A stretch of 64,000 bases of DNA from positions 44,640,001-44,704,000 of the forward strand of contig CM075101.1 in NCBI GenBank assembly GCA_037576195.1. Direction: 5' to 3'. The DNA is from Phytoseiulus persimilis (lineage: Eukaryota > Arthropoda > Arachnida > Mesostigmata > Phytoseiidae). The notes under the pieces were generated by a model. That model saw nothing but the letters and a program-made list of their open reading frames with translations, was not told the DNA's origin and searched no databases. Positions 33,567-44,209 of the stretch are shown here, one piece after another (within the stretch, counting starts at the first letter, position 1; every line of letters begins with the position of its first letter). The translations under genes were made by a program, and so were the position numbers.

Positions 33567-35912
33567 GTCGGCGATGCGTCAAACGGACCGTCGGAAGTGC
33601 AACCGTTCAGGGACAAGAAGGAGATGCGCTTCGAAATCGACTTATAAGGAACACAACTTCATTAGCGAACCGAGGGACTCCGTGCCCAACCGAAAATTCC
33701 CTGTGCCCCACCCGTGTGGCAGGTGCCCCGCGTTGGGAAAAACACTGCTCCAGGGGATTCAATCAGTGAGGCCTTTGTTAAGAGATGGAAATGCGAAGGT
33801 AGAAGCCACGGGCCGAGATAATGTAGCCCTGAATTGCGGAAGCGAAAAACTGCATGATGCGGTACAGAACTTTTGCAGCCGCCCGCGATTCTACTTTGTG
33901 TCGGGAGTTGTCTGTTTCGAACACCATACACCGAGATCCAGGTTTCCCCAGGCTCGATTATTCGAGGAATACAGGATGTCATCTGCAGCCCCCACAGCTC
34001 AAATTTTATTTCCAGGAAACACCCGGTTATCATCGAACGCTCGATTCCATCTGACTGCTGTCTTAGTGTTGTCCTTGATGCCAAGCCCGGAAGAGCGGCT
34101 GGTAGATTCATCGAAAATCCTGATGCGAAACATATGAAGCGATCCAATCGGATCGCATCCCCGGGCGCGTATCCCACAGAGTGAGCAGGAGGTCATCGGT
34201 CGAGGCGAATTTCATAGAGCCACGGGGAAATCAAAAGCATCCTTTACAGCGTCCCTGGCTTGAGGGAAGATTATTCAACGAACTTCGCCGCTGAACAACT
34301 CACATCGCTCAATCTATCTCACCGAGTCTGAAGTTCAAGCTCTCGTGACAGACGACGATCGGATACTGAGACGTTTCCCGCAGAAAACTACGGCGAAACA
34401 TCCCATTGACGGATTTTGGGAGCACATCACTAAACCCGCACCCGGACCGCTACGAAACCGGAATGTGCTCGCATTATGGGGCGGTGATGGAAACATAGGT
34501 CGCTCAGATTTGGTATAGGAATGCATGTTCTGAGAGCATGCTGTTGCCCTTCGATGGAGCGTTCTGAAATGCTTTCGTGCGAAGCACGCCAGAAGCGACG
34601 GAGAGAGGCACCTCGGCCGTGTGTAATGCTAACCAAGCACAATATTAGCTCAGTACTAGCTGAAACCTCAAGCATTAGCCTCTTGAGAGTACCTGAAGTA
34701 CTGAGGCCGCCACTTCAACCTCGTGGCGACACCTTCTACCGACCGCTAAGAGCTTTCTCACACAGTTAGACACAGCCAGACGCGGCAACATGCCTCTTTC
34801 ACTGTCGAGCATTATAAGCCATCCAGTATGGATTCGGGAACAGAGGTGAACATTTGTTGCTCCTGTGATCCGATTGGAGTGGATCTCTCTTGCAGCACTC
34901 AAGCGGCTCACTTAAGCATATATTATGCTCCAGATTTCCTCGTTCGCTTGGCTCTCTGTCGAGGGATATCGAATTGCTCCGACGTTCATGGATTTTGAAC
35001 CATTTGACTGGCTTCCCGATGTTTCATGGGATCGATTCGAGCCTCACGCTCGCTCCTTCACCGTTTCCAAGTCTTCATCTACAGATGGGGAAAGACGCCA
35101 GGCCTGGGGTGAACCAGGGAATCATAACTAATACTTGCTCTCTTCAGCTTCTTTGGAGCTTGTATCGCTGTATGAGGGACAGACGAGTGATTTTTGTTCT
35201 CACTCAGCAAACACCGGACCGGATCATTGTGGTCAATCGTCATCGGTGGACCCCGAAAGTCTAGGCATTAATTATTTCAGCCCATCCATGTATGCATGAA
35301 CAGGGTGATCGAAAGAGGTTGGAAACTCTTTTATTCTTTCGTCTCTCGCACTATACGAGAGCCTGGGAGTTCGGGTGATGTTTCAAAATTATTTCCCCTT
35401 CACCATGGATCCATTTCGGGCGATTGATGGAATAATATCGAAAAATAACCTCAACCTCCAGGCTCCATTCATAGCGCTGCGAAAAATGATCGGATTCGGG
35501 AGTTCTTTTCTCTCACGATCGACAACGTGTTTTGGTTTTCCATGAGCGCCGATCGGTGGACCTCAAAACCTACATTTTTCTTGTATAGGTCAGCCTAAAT
35601 AGCCGGGAAGCGTCAGAAGTCAACCTATCGGGTTTGTACCGGTACGATTTGATGCGAAAAAGCCTCCCACGCACCTCTACTGAAAGAAGCGAGAACGGCT
35701 CCCGAGCTCAAAAAAGGGCGGGCGAGGGATCGTCTCGGCCTCCAATCGCTGATTTCTCGATGAAATCTCGTCCTCATTGAGTTTCCTCCTTTCGCTTTCA
35801 GGGGATGCCGAAGTAGGAGAAATTTCCGATCAAGAGGAGTTCTTGAATTGATCCGAGCTACCTGAGTGCGCAGTTGATGCGTCGACTTATTCCATTCACT
35901 CGACGATCACGT
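33567..35912. other. Non-coding or unassigned stretch
   Basis: It includes a 231-codon plus frame at 33442-34137, which overlaps the LINE fragment on the other strand and shows no domain. It also includes one copy of the decamer CAGGGTGATC (35301-35310). The first few hundred bases may be more of the same LINE; I could not read any reverse-transcriptase motif there. Confidence 0.3.
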
Positions 35913-36024
35913 AAGTCCAGTTCCAGGATCTCAGGAGGGAGACCATGATTCTCTGGTGAACAAAAGAGTCGCCTGTTCGACGCGGCAACTACATAGCCGG
36001 GAACTTTGTATCAATCCAGGAAGT
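35913..36024 (+). repeat. Dispersed repeat, copy 2
   Basis: Counterpart of 10893-11003, about 25 kb away, in the same orientation. The TTCGACGCGGCAAC core and the AGTCCAGT-CAGGAT-CAGGAG left part are shared. Confidence 0.6.
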
Positions 36025-36624
36025 TCCACAAGAGGAATTCTCTCGAACTCGACAACCCTGAGAAGATACAGGGGGAGAATATGAGGACGAAATTTCGTTT
36101 AAAAAAAATGTGCGATTTTCAGGCGCATTCGACCCCTCGACCTCCTCCGAGCTATGGTTCCATCACCTCTCTGTTCAATGACGAAGGCGACACTCAGTTC
36201 AAATACACCACCCGCTCCGGAAACTTCCCTCAAAAATCGTATTCGAACGAAACCGTTACCAATTAACTCACAACTAAGGATCCCCGCCGACTCAAAGCAC
36301 CTCCAAGAACTAATCGATTCCAGAGACGATGATTGTGAGTGGTATCCTTTTCCACACCGAAGAACTTTCGTAGGAACTCGATCAGTCGAGTTCTGACGCT
36401 TGACACCTAGCTGGGTGCAACGTACAAACGGAGGGGTAACTTCCAAGTAGTTCTGAGAAACAAAATTCTCCGACCGGCGCGGGTCTCAAACCGCACCACG
36501 TGTCATTCTTCCAGGCAATAATCCCGAGTCCGACCTCCTTATTCTCATTCTATATACTTGATCCGCTCCGTCTCTCAGTCTGTGAGTTTGTCATCCCACT
36601 GTCCGGCCCTCCTGATAGACTTCG

Positions 36625-36925
36625 AAGGTGGCTCCGGGATCGATCTCACAATACTTTTCGCAGACTCAGGAGGTTGTTTTGGGATCAATCTGACCTGAAT
36701 TTCTGGAGTCTAAGGGGTGGTAAGCGATACATCTGACATTTTCGAAGGTCCGGGAAGTTGATTCCAGAGTCGATCTGACTATTCTTCTAGATGTCTATGG
36801 CGGAAGCGGTGATTTCGGGTTCGATCTAACCATACTTTTTGTAGTCCAGGCTGTTGATTTCTGAGTCGATCTGACCATATTTTCCGCGGTCTCTGTAGGT
36901 GACTCCGCAGCCAATCTGACGTCTA
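36625..36925 (+). repeat. Degenerate minisatellite, unit about 48 bases
   Basis: Six to seven imperfect units. The recurring core is TTGATT-C-GAGTCGATCTGACCATA followed by CTTTT-G-GGTCT...AGG, seen for example near 36628, 36673, 36758, 36812, 36847 and 36898. The units differ by substitutions and small indels. No open frame spans the array. Confidence 0.72.
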
Positions 36926-37996
36926 CGGCTGTCTACGCGGATGTCTAGAAGACCCCACAAGACCGGCTGCGAGTGCCCAAGAGAGCCGAGAAGACCGTTG
37001 ACGAGATTCCGAGGGACCTTTCACGATTGCAAGCTCACAGGAGAGCTTCAGAAGCAGTCCAGTCTCGGGTTCTAGGAGGTTATACGGGATCCAAGAGAAG
37101 AGCTTCGCAGACATCTGAAGGAACCATACAACGTTGATTCCTAGAGCCGGAGCGCAAACCACAAAATGAGGCTCGACGCGCACGCTGGAGCAATCTAATG
37201 TAAAACTCATGAAACTGGAACAAACCCCACGAGACAGGGTGCAGAAACAGCGGACGACATTTTTGCTGCTTCGGCATTCTGCCACGATATCCTACCTCAT
37301 CCGTCAAAAATTTCGATTAGCGACGAGCAAAGTGCATTACAGGAAGCGATAAGCCGAATGGGAAGACATTTGAAATGATGCAGATCCAATGATTAGGGAG
37401 AGAAGTGCTTCCACGCACTTTCCATGCCGGCGCCAGCATGAGGCCATGACGGCTGAAACCTCATTTTCCTCAGGACCCATGCGGCTAGCCTCATGGAACT
37501 CTGATTTTTTGTTGATAGTTTCAGAAGGTCTCAGTAGTTGCTTTCAATCTCTCAACCACCTTATATGCGCTCTCTTGCCTTCACCCGTTTTCCGAGTTTG
37601 AATTTCTCATCCACATCGAGATGCAGCTGACGTCCAGCTGGCCACGGATTCCCGCGACACAGGCGACTCAGGGCGTCGAAAACCGCGACGGTGACGAGGA
37701 CAGCAACAACAACAACGACGCCTTGCCCAATGGAGAAAAAAAGAGGTCCTTCACGGCTACTCAAGCCTGGGTTCCTCTATGTTATTCGAGTTTCAGTGTG
37801 CCATATCTCATTAACGCCTCTGTCCCATAACTTGCTATCCGGTGGGCAGCATGGAAATAATCAAGGATGGGTCCATTTTATATCCCAACGGCTCGAGAGT
37901 GAATGCCGGCTACTCTCCCACATCGACCCTTGCTGGATACGCTAACGTCTCACTCTCAACTCGGAGGACTACTCCGTTCCGCGGACAGAATGTCAG

Positions 37997-38339
37997 TACA
38001 GTACAACCTCGATTATTTCAACTAATTGATGCAAAAAAAAGTTGGAATAGTCGAAAGTTGAAATAATCGAGAGATGACGAAATCACCCACATTCTTGGAC
38101 TCCGCAACCGATTCGGGAATGAGAGTCCGGGTTCGAACGCTAACCGATTCAGGACGATACGAGATATATTGACGATGGAAGATTCTGAACGATGGATTCA
38201 TCTCCCACGTAGAAATACGCTTCCGGTCGACATCCTTCGGCCTGTTCCGCAGAGTTGAAACAATCGAGGTTGAAATGCGGAAGGTTGATATAATCGAAAT
38301 TGAAATAATCGGGGTTGAAATAATCGAGGTTGTACTGTA
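37997..38339 (+). mobile_element. pogo/Tigger-like miniature element with perfect 26-base terminal inverted repeats
   Basis: Bases 37997-38022 are the exact reverse complement of 38314-38339. Inside flanking TA dinucleotides, the element begins CAGTACAACCTCGATTATTT, which is very close to the known Tigger/pogo terminus CAGTATAACCTCGATTAT, and TA is the target duplicated by this family. The element proper is 37999-38337 (339 bases). The subterminal sequence GTTGAAATAATCGAGG recurs several times near both ends (about 38055-38071 and 38253-38329), as in other pogo-type miniature elements. It encodes no transposase. Confidence 0.88.
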
Positions 38340-38980
38340 TTTTTGTACCTTGGCAAATCGTCGCCAGCGAGGTTCATTCTCCATAAAGAAGAGGAGGTCG
38401 AGGCCCGCTTCCAGCTCCGTAGTTATGCGGAGTACGGCAAGAAATAATCCAAGATCTCATGTCGCCCAGCCGTATAGGATCAAACGCCTCGGTAGGAACC
38501 AGAGGCGGGCCGTGTAGGAGGGGAGGAGGGCGGTGCGCCCCAGATATTTCCGTCATAGTTCTCGATTTTTGGATCACAGGATACGAAATGCAATGGGGGC
38601 GGTTTTCTGCGACATGTTTCTGTATTAATTCACTGCGGATTTACATTTTTAGCGCCGAAAACGCACCTTCAATACGAGCCTGCAACGGGGTCTTCTCCTC
38701 TCCCTTTCAGTCAAGGATGAATTACGCAACCTTCGCTATCCTACCTCCTCCTGTTTGGAACTGCGTCGGACGTCTGTGTGGTGGGATGAGTAGATAACTC
38801 TCAGCAACGATGATGATGATGGACGCTGATGATAGCAACCAGTCAGATTCTATTCCGCTCTCCCATCACAGTGAAATGCATCGCCCAGGAGGGCTATCAT
38901 CTACTATCCACAGCACACATGCTCGTAGAGTGGACCCGAGCGAAAGAAGCCGACGAGCGCCATAAGTTTCCGTTCACTAT
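38340..38980. other. Unassigned stretch between the pogo-like element and a LINE tail
   Basis: A 112-codon plus frame (38459-38797) and shorter frames occur without motifs. Parts may be upstream sequence of the decayed LINE that ends near 39547. Confidence 0.3.
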
Positions 38981-39547
38981 GTGTCTTCCTCAATGGTTCC
39001 ACGAAGCGCTTGTGTAGCTCATGTTTATTGTAACGATCATCATCCTCGCCCATTCAGCCTCCCAAAGAACATGCTGGTCTATCCAAAAGAATACACAGCT
39101 CGAGGGCGCCCCGCTCCGAACGCCCTCAATTCTCCAATCATGAAGAGCTTTCTCGAAAGAGAGGAGTAGACATGGAAGCAGGAAGCGCAATTCGAGTCCA
39201 GTGCTGAGTTGCATTGGAAAGGAAAAACATCCCCCGGCATGAGGCCCTTCTTCTACGGAAATCGCGGAGGGCATGCTCTCTCAACTCTAGCGAGAGCAGG
39301 CATGCTGCCGATTAGAGCCCATTCGATGTATCCCCATCGGCAGTATAACAGAGTGTGCCGGAGGTGCGGTGTGTACGGAGAGAAAGTAAAATACGTGATC
39401 TCTGGATGCAACGACGCCTACTTCACAGAGCATGATCTCCTCGCTAGACTTGGACTCCTAGAGGAGGAAAAGAACCGATCTCTGATTGACGCGACTGAAA
39501 AACCACGGCGAACTGGGAGGAGGAGCCTCCCTGACGCGGAAGGCTGA
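38981..39547 (+). mobile_element. Truncated LINE, C-terminal reverse-transcriptase tail with Cys knuckle
   Basis: The frame through 39209-39547 reads FFYGNRGGHALSTLARAGML, then RQYNRVCRRCGVYGEKVKYV and ISGCNDAYFTEHDLLARLGL. This is the usual end of arthropod non-LTR reverse transcriptases: an aromatic-G-x-RG...L-x-x-ARAG-x-L block, then C-x-x-C and E-x-x-x-Y/H-x-x-x-x-C. The same frame extends upstream to 38981, broken by a TAG at 39167-39169. It is a pseudogenised fragment. Confidence 0.62.
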
Positions 39548-40601
39548 GTGAAGCAAGATCTGAAAAGACAGCGAAACACTTATCAAGGTCCCATCACATT
39601 CGCGGAATCCGTTTCCCCCTTACGAGCTCATTGATCGAAAGCACGGTCCCTCGGAATTAGCTTTGATTCTGAGAATGATAACCAAGTTCGATAAGTTGGA
39701 GCTTCGGAAAAAGCTTCATGCAATCAATGCCTGGAGGAAATTCTGGTCTATCGCCAGCTAGTGATGTGGCCCTTCATGAGCTTCGGCGGCCCTCTGTGAG
39801 AACTCCAGACAATCGATCCAACGCTTCTGGAGCCAGGAGGTCGAATACTTCTCTCGTGATGCCATCTCGGACCTCTGATAACCAGGAGGTCAACGACGAT
39901 CTCAGCTGGAATGAGTGGCTTGAATGTTACAGAAGGTTTCAGAGAGTAACGAGGACTATCAGCTACTAAATGTCGCAACATCGAACAGTTTCGCTGGTTC
40001 AGCAGAGAAGAATATGCCTCGGTAGCAGACAACCATGGCCAGCCGCTTCGAGGCGGATGCTTCTAGGAGTCTTGAGGCAAATAAATGACTCGAAATCGGA
40101 TGGTCGGACGTATCTTGCAATCAGACCCACTTTTCCAGTTCTCTAGTGAGATCATGTTTCCCTCCCTTGGTGAGGCAACCCCTGTCTCCCTCATGTGGTC
40201 CCAAAGTACGATGATCTCTCTCGTGGGCTAGCCGGCGTCTGTGCGGTGGGCTCAGAAGAATTTGGTTATCTTGAATAGTCCTGTCGCCCACTTCTACGTG
40301 AGGACCAGGAGGTCGGATGCTGTCGAACACCCTGGGGTCGAGGAGCGTCGGACTCCATTTCCTTCGCAGCATTCAAATGTGCCAGGTCCCTCGAAAGATA
40401 AGTGGCAAACTGTGGCGCGAGGATGATTGGAAAACACCACAGTGCATGTAAACGAGTTCTACATTAACTTTATTTGAGCTTAGCTTCAAGATTATACAGA
40501 AGCACCATCTTAGCCGCCATGAAGACATCGAGACGGTGCGACCTTGAATGTATAGCATGCGGAGGCAGATAACAAATGACTTCCGCACGTCAAGTGTTCT
40601 G
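39548..40601. other. Region between the LINE tail and CDV3
   Basis: A short plus frame at 39718-39969 ends in SWNEWLECYRRFQRV, which weakly recalls Ty3-type gag, but this is too short to call. The motif CAGGAGGTC recurs at about 39835, 39885 and 40309. The right part (from about 40460) is probably the end of the CDV3 3' untranslated region. Confidence 0.3.
40469..40474 (-). promoter_or_regulatory. Distal polyadenylation signal of CDV3
   Basis: AATAAA on the minus strand, about 815 bases past the CDV3 stop. Confidence 0.4.
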
Positions 40602-40607
40602 TTTATT
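40602..40607 (-). promoter_or_regulatory. Proximal polyadenylation signal of CDV3
   Basis: AATAAA on the minus strand, about 680 bases past the CDV3 stop. Together with 40469-40474 it offers two alternative 3' ends. Confidence 0.5.
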
Positions 40608-41288
40608 TATTAGTTGATTTTATCCGCTAGATTACAAAATGTAACACACCTCGCGATTCACTCGGGTCGTGACCACGTCCCTCGGGTCTGCCTAGGTTCA
40701 TTCCTCCTGTTCTTCATCTCTCGGTTTAGAGACTATTCTCGAGCCCCGAAATTCCAGTGGAATCTTCAGCTGCGGTGAAGGCAGAGGGCGACGAAGACAA
40801 TCCGTGAACCACGGAGCACACAGGTAAACATTCATACTGTCGAGGTGGCAAGGTGACAATCGTCGAGCAATACAACAAAATAGACCTCGCACCGTATCAA
40901 CATTCCATGCGTTTATCTAATCATCGTCATCCTCATCATGACCATCGTGGTTATATCGATATTATATTCAGATTTCCGATCAGTTCGCTCATTCAGTTAT
41001 CTTCCACATCGTCCCCAGCGCACGGTTTCCCCGCCGATATCCTCCCGCCTTGTTTCCCTTCTTCATGCAACTCTCCATGGTGCCAGGTGACCGAAAAACC
41101 TTCCTCCATCGCCGGACATGTCCTCTATCGTTTCGCATAACTTCCAGATCATACATTCCTCATGGCTCTCCAAATTACTCAACTTCTCCTCTGCTTTCTG
41201 AAATCGCCGTCCTCGAATATCATTGAAACCCGGAGCTAGTATGGCGGCGGCGGACAGGCCCCGCATCCCTCGCTTCAGTCATATGCAC

Positions 41289-44209
41289 TCAAGTCCTGTT
41301 ACTTTTAAGAACGGAGAACTTGTTCGATGTCGATAGGCCTTGTTGATCGGGTGCGCTTTCTTGCATGTTTCTGGCGCCTTTGCGAACGGAGGTGAACGAC
41401 GAATCTGGCCCGAGTGCTCTGCCGCCGATGCTCTGCACCGCCATTCCTAAGCTCGGGAATTGATCAGTCGAGTTGACATCGATTTTCTGATTCTTCAGCG
41501 GGTTACGCTTTATGCTGGCCCTCTCCAGCATTGGACCAGTCGCAGCCGACATGTTGCTCCTTATGTCCTGACTTTGACTGAGGGCCTGGTTCCTGAGAGC
41601 CGGTGGGATGTAACGACCTGCGGAGGTTCAGAATAGTTAATAAAGCTGCGAAGGCTCAGTAACCCTGGAGTCGATTGCCTCTCTGATTCGTGAATTCCAG
41701 AATGCTACAAGCTTTCGTGAAGCACTACGACCTTTGGTGCTGGGTGGAGCCGCAGCGGGAGTTTCGGCGGGTTTCACTTCTTCCTTGTTGTTGTTATTGT
41801 TAGCGGCCTTGCTGTCCTGCTCATTGCCCCCGGCACTGTTTTCGGTTGGGTTTTCCTCAGGCTCCTCATCATCAGAAGATTCCTCCTTGCGAGAAATATT
41901 CCACTTCATCGTGGATCTGGATTCTTCGACTGCCTTCTGGAGCTCTTCTTGCTCTTCAACCTCTTGACGCTCCTTTTCCCTAGGAATGGAAATGGAAATT
42001 CTTCAGAGATATGAGCAATGACCAAAGGAACAGTCATCGAGACGGGGGAGATGTTCCATTCATATCTCAACCAGAATGTTCATCAAGGTACAGAGTCCCT
42101 ATGGATACTCACATTTCGCCAAGGTTTTGAATCTTCAAATTGCTGATGTCAACCTCTTTCTCGCCCTCGAACTCTTTCCACTCCTCGTCGTCTTGTGTCT
42201 AGAATGGAAACTCAAAATATCAGTTCGTGGCTCGATTTCTGATTCCTGATGACCGTTGTAGTAGAGCAGAACATTCTGGACAACGGACTCCGACTCACTT
42301 TGAAACTGTTCGGGGCAACTGTGGAGACCTTCTGAGGCTGATCACCATTGCTGTCGTAGCCGTTGTCGACTAGACCCTGAGTGTCCTGCAAGACATTAGT
42401 TTGAATTGTCAACTCCATCTAAGGGAAGGCTGCGAGAGTTCAGCGCTGCGGAAAACCTTAAGCACAACGGAAAGGTCTTCGGGGAATACCTAACCATGCC
42501 AATCACAAGTTGAGTCTACGTTCGGGAGAATCGCCTAACGATAGATAGCGTGGTCGGTTTGGACCTTCAGCGGAACGATAAATATTTGTTCTCTGCGTGA
42601 GACATGCAACTTTTCGGGACTCTGCGCATGCGAGTGCATCGACACTGTTGGAAGTGCGATTATTGGCGAGGTGAGGAGACCCGATTTCTGAGCAGAGGGA
42701 TATTCAATATCATGGAGATGAGGAACAGAAACAGAAAGCGAGAGAATTGAAGTGCGTGAGAAAGTTTCAGAGAGAAGCCATATCAAGCAGAACTGCAGAA
42801 AACGTTTTCCTTGCGGAAGGCCACACAATACACACCACTTCGACAGACTCTTCCTTCTGGGCCTGTTGGAAAATATTAATTAAGTTAGTCGCAGGCTTTC
42901 ATGCATGTTCATCATATTATACAAACACTCGAAATTCCGTCAGATCACACAATCTATCCATAGGAAGAAGCTACCAGTCATGAACAAATGGGACACAAGA
43001 AGGATGACTCTTGTGCGACTAGGAGTCTACTTGGGAGGGATCAATCTCACTCGATCCAAGAGCTCAGTACATTACTTAAGTTTGAAGAGACGTTCCGATC
43101 GTGAAGCGAGTAGAAATTCCGGAGAATTCCCAATTCCTCCCAGAAGATCGCCGCGACCCCTCCCTAGGAAGATTTCTTCTTCGTTTTCCCCCAACTATTG
43201 GTGATCAAGTACTCGAATCACAGCTCGAAATCAATCCAGTGCATTCGTTCCATGAGGCAGTTTGCAACTCTTCAGTGAACTCCGGTTGGTAGCTCACAGC
43301 ACTTGTTCGCCTTAGCGAACTTGTTCGAACCACCCCTATCTCAGCCCATACTACTCCAGGAATTCTAATCTATGTCTGAGGAATCGACAAGGAAGGCCTT
43401 TCTGATTAGTTGCGATCAGGATGAGAGACAAAATAATCATCTGTACCCGCATATTTGTACAGTGGACCTTAAATCCGCCTCCTCACGCGAATCTTGAAGA
43501 TAACGAAAATCCCACGAGAAACAGATTTTGAAGAGAAGACGCTCCCTGCCATATGGTTTGCGCATTGGATCCATCGCCCGGCCAGCAGCAGCCGACCGAC
43601 CGACCACTCATCCAAACAACGAGTAGAGCTGCTTGCCCACCAATATGGCTTCGAGATTCGAAAGGCCTCCGCTCACTATCCTTCCCGAATCATTCAGAAA
43701 TTCTTCTCAACTGAGCTCAGCGAGCGCCCGCGATTCGCATCCAACCGAACCATGGGGATGCTCCCACTACGGACAACCCCATCGCCAGCATGTTTTGAGT
43801 TCATGGCCGGTTCTACGAATCGCTGCCATGCGGTTTCACCAGTGCTCAGCATAGGGTCGCTCTGCACAGTGGTGGACGACGGGCATCCCAAGAGAAACCA
43901 AGCCAAAACGAGCTCACAGAGGATTTCCCCCCACGAGGCCTCGAATCCGACCGAATCGAATGTTTTCGTTCGAGGATTACGAGTCGATTCGAACATCATC
44001 GAGCTGCTTAGCCAAACGGCCAGCACACCAGGCTGTCGACCCGCATGTCTCAAGAGTGACGCTCGGCGGCGGAGGTTGCGCGTCGGACCAAGTTCGGTTG
44101 CTGTACTCACCAATTCGATTTTTCTGAGGAGCTCGTCAGGGACGATCTCGACTTTCTTGTTCTTCTTCTTTCGGTCCTTCCTCGCAAAGAAATTTTCGAG
44201 TTCCGCCAT
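41289..44209 (-). CDS. CDV3: CDV3 homologue (five exons, 282 aa)
   Basis: Exons in order of transcription: 44209-44111, 42385-42299, 42198-42113, 41979-41732 and 41617-41289. All have GT-AG ends and consistent phases, giving 849 coding bases. The start MAELENFFARKDRKKKNKK matches the conserved CDV3 N-terminus (LDNFFAKRDKKKKK). Exon 3 gives DDEEWKEFEGEKEVDISNLK, the CDV3 core (DEDEWKEFE-KEVDYSGLR). Exon 5 gives RYIPPALRN (VYRPPGAR in vertebrates), DQFPSLG (TQFPSL) and NKFSVLK (FAVLEN). A poly-Asn patch and acidic Ser/Glu stretches lie in exon 4. CDV3 is a small, mostly disordered cytosolic protein of unsettled function. Length agrees with mouse (about 280). The first intron is 1.7 kb; the others are about 85-135 bases. 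The exon 4 donor (GTCGTA) is unusual. Confidence 0.92.
42386..44110 (-). other. CDV3 intron 1
   Basis: A 1.7 kb intron with donor GTGAGT and acceptor CTTGCAG. Open frames of up to 265 codons on the opposite strand (43494-44291) extend across exon 1 and have no domain; I read them as chance. A GTTCGC-x4-GCGAAC hairpin lies near 43307. Confidence 0.5.

Noticed and set aside
39718-39969. Possible Ty3-type gag fragment (SWNEWLECYRRFQRV)
   Set aside because: Similarity is limited to a few aromatic and basic positions.
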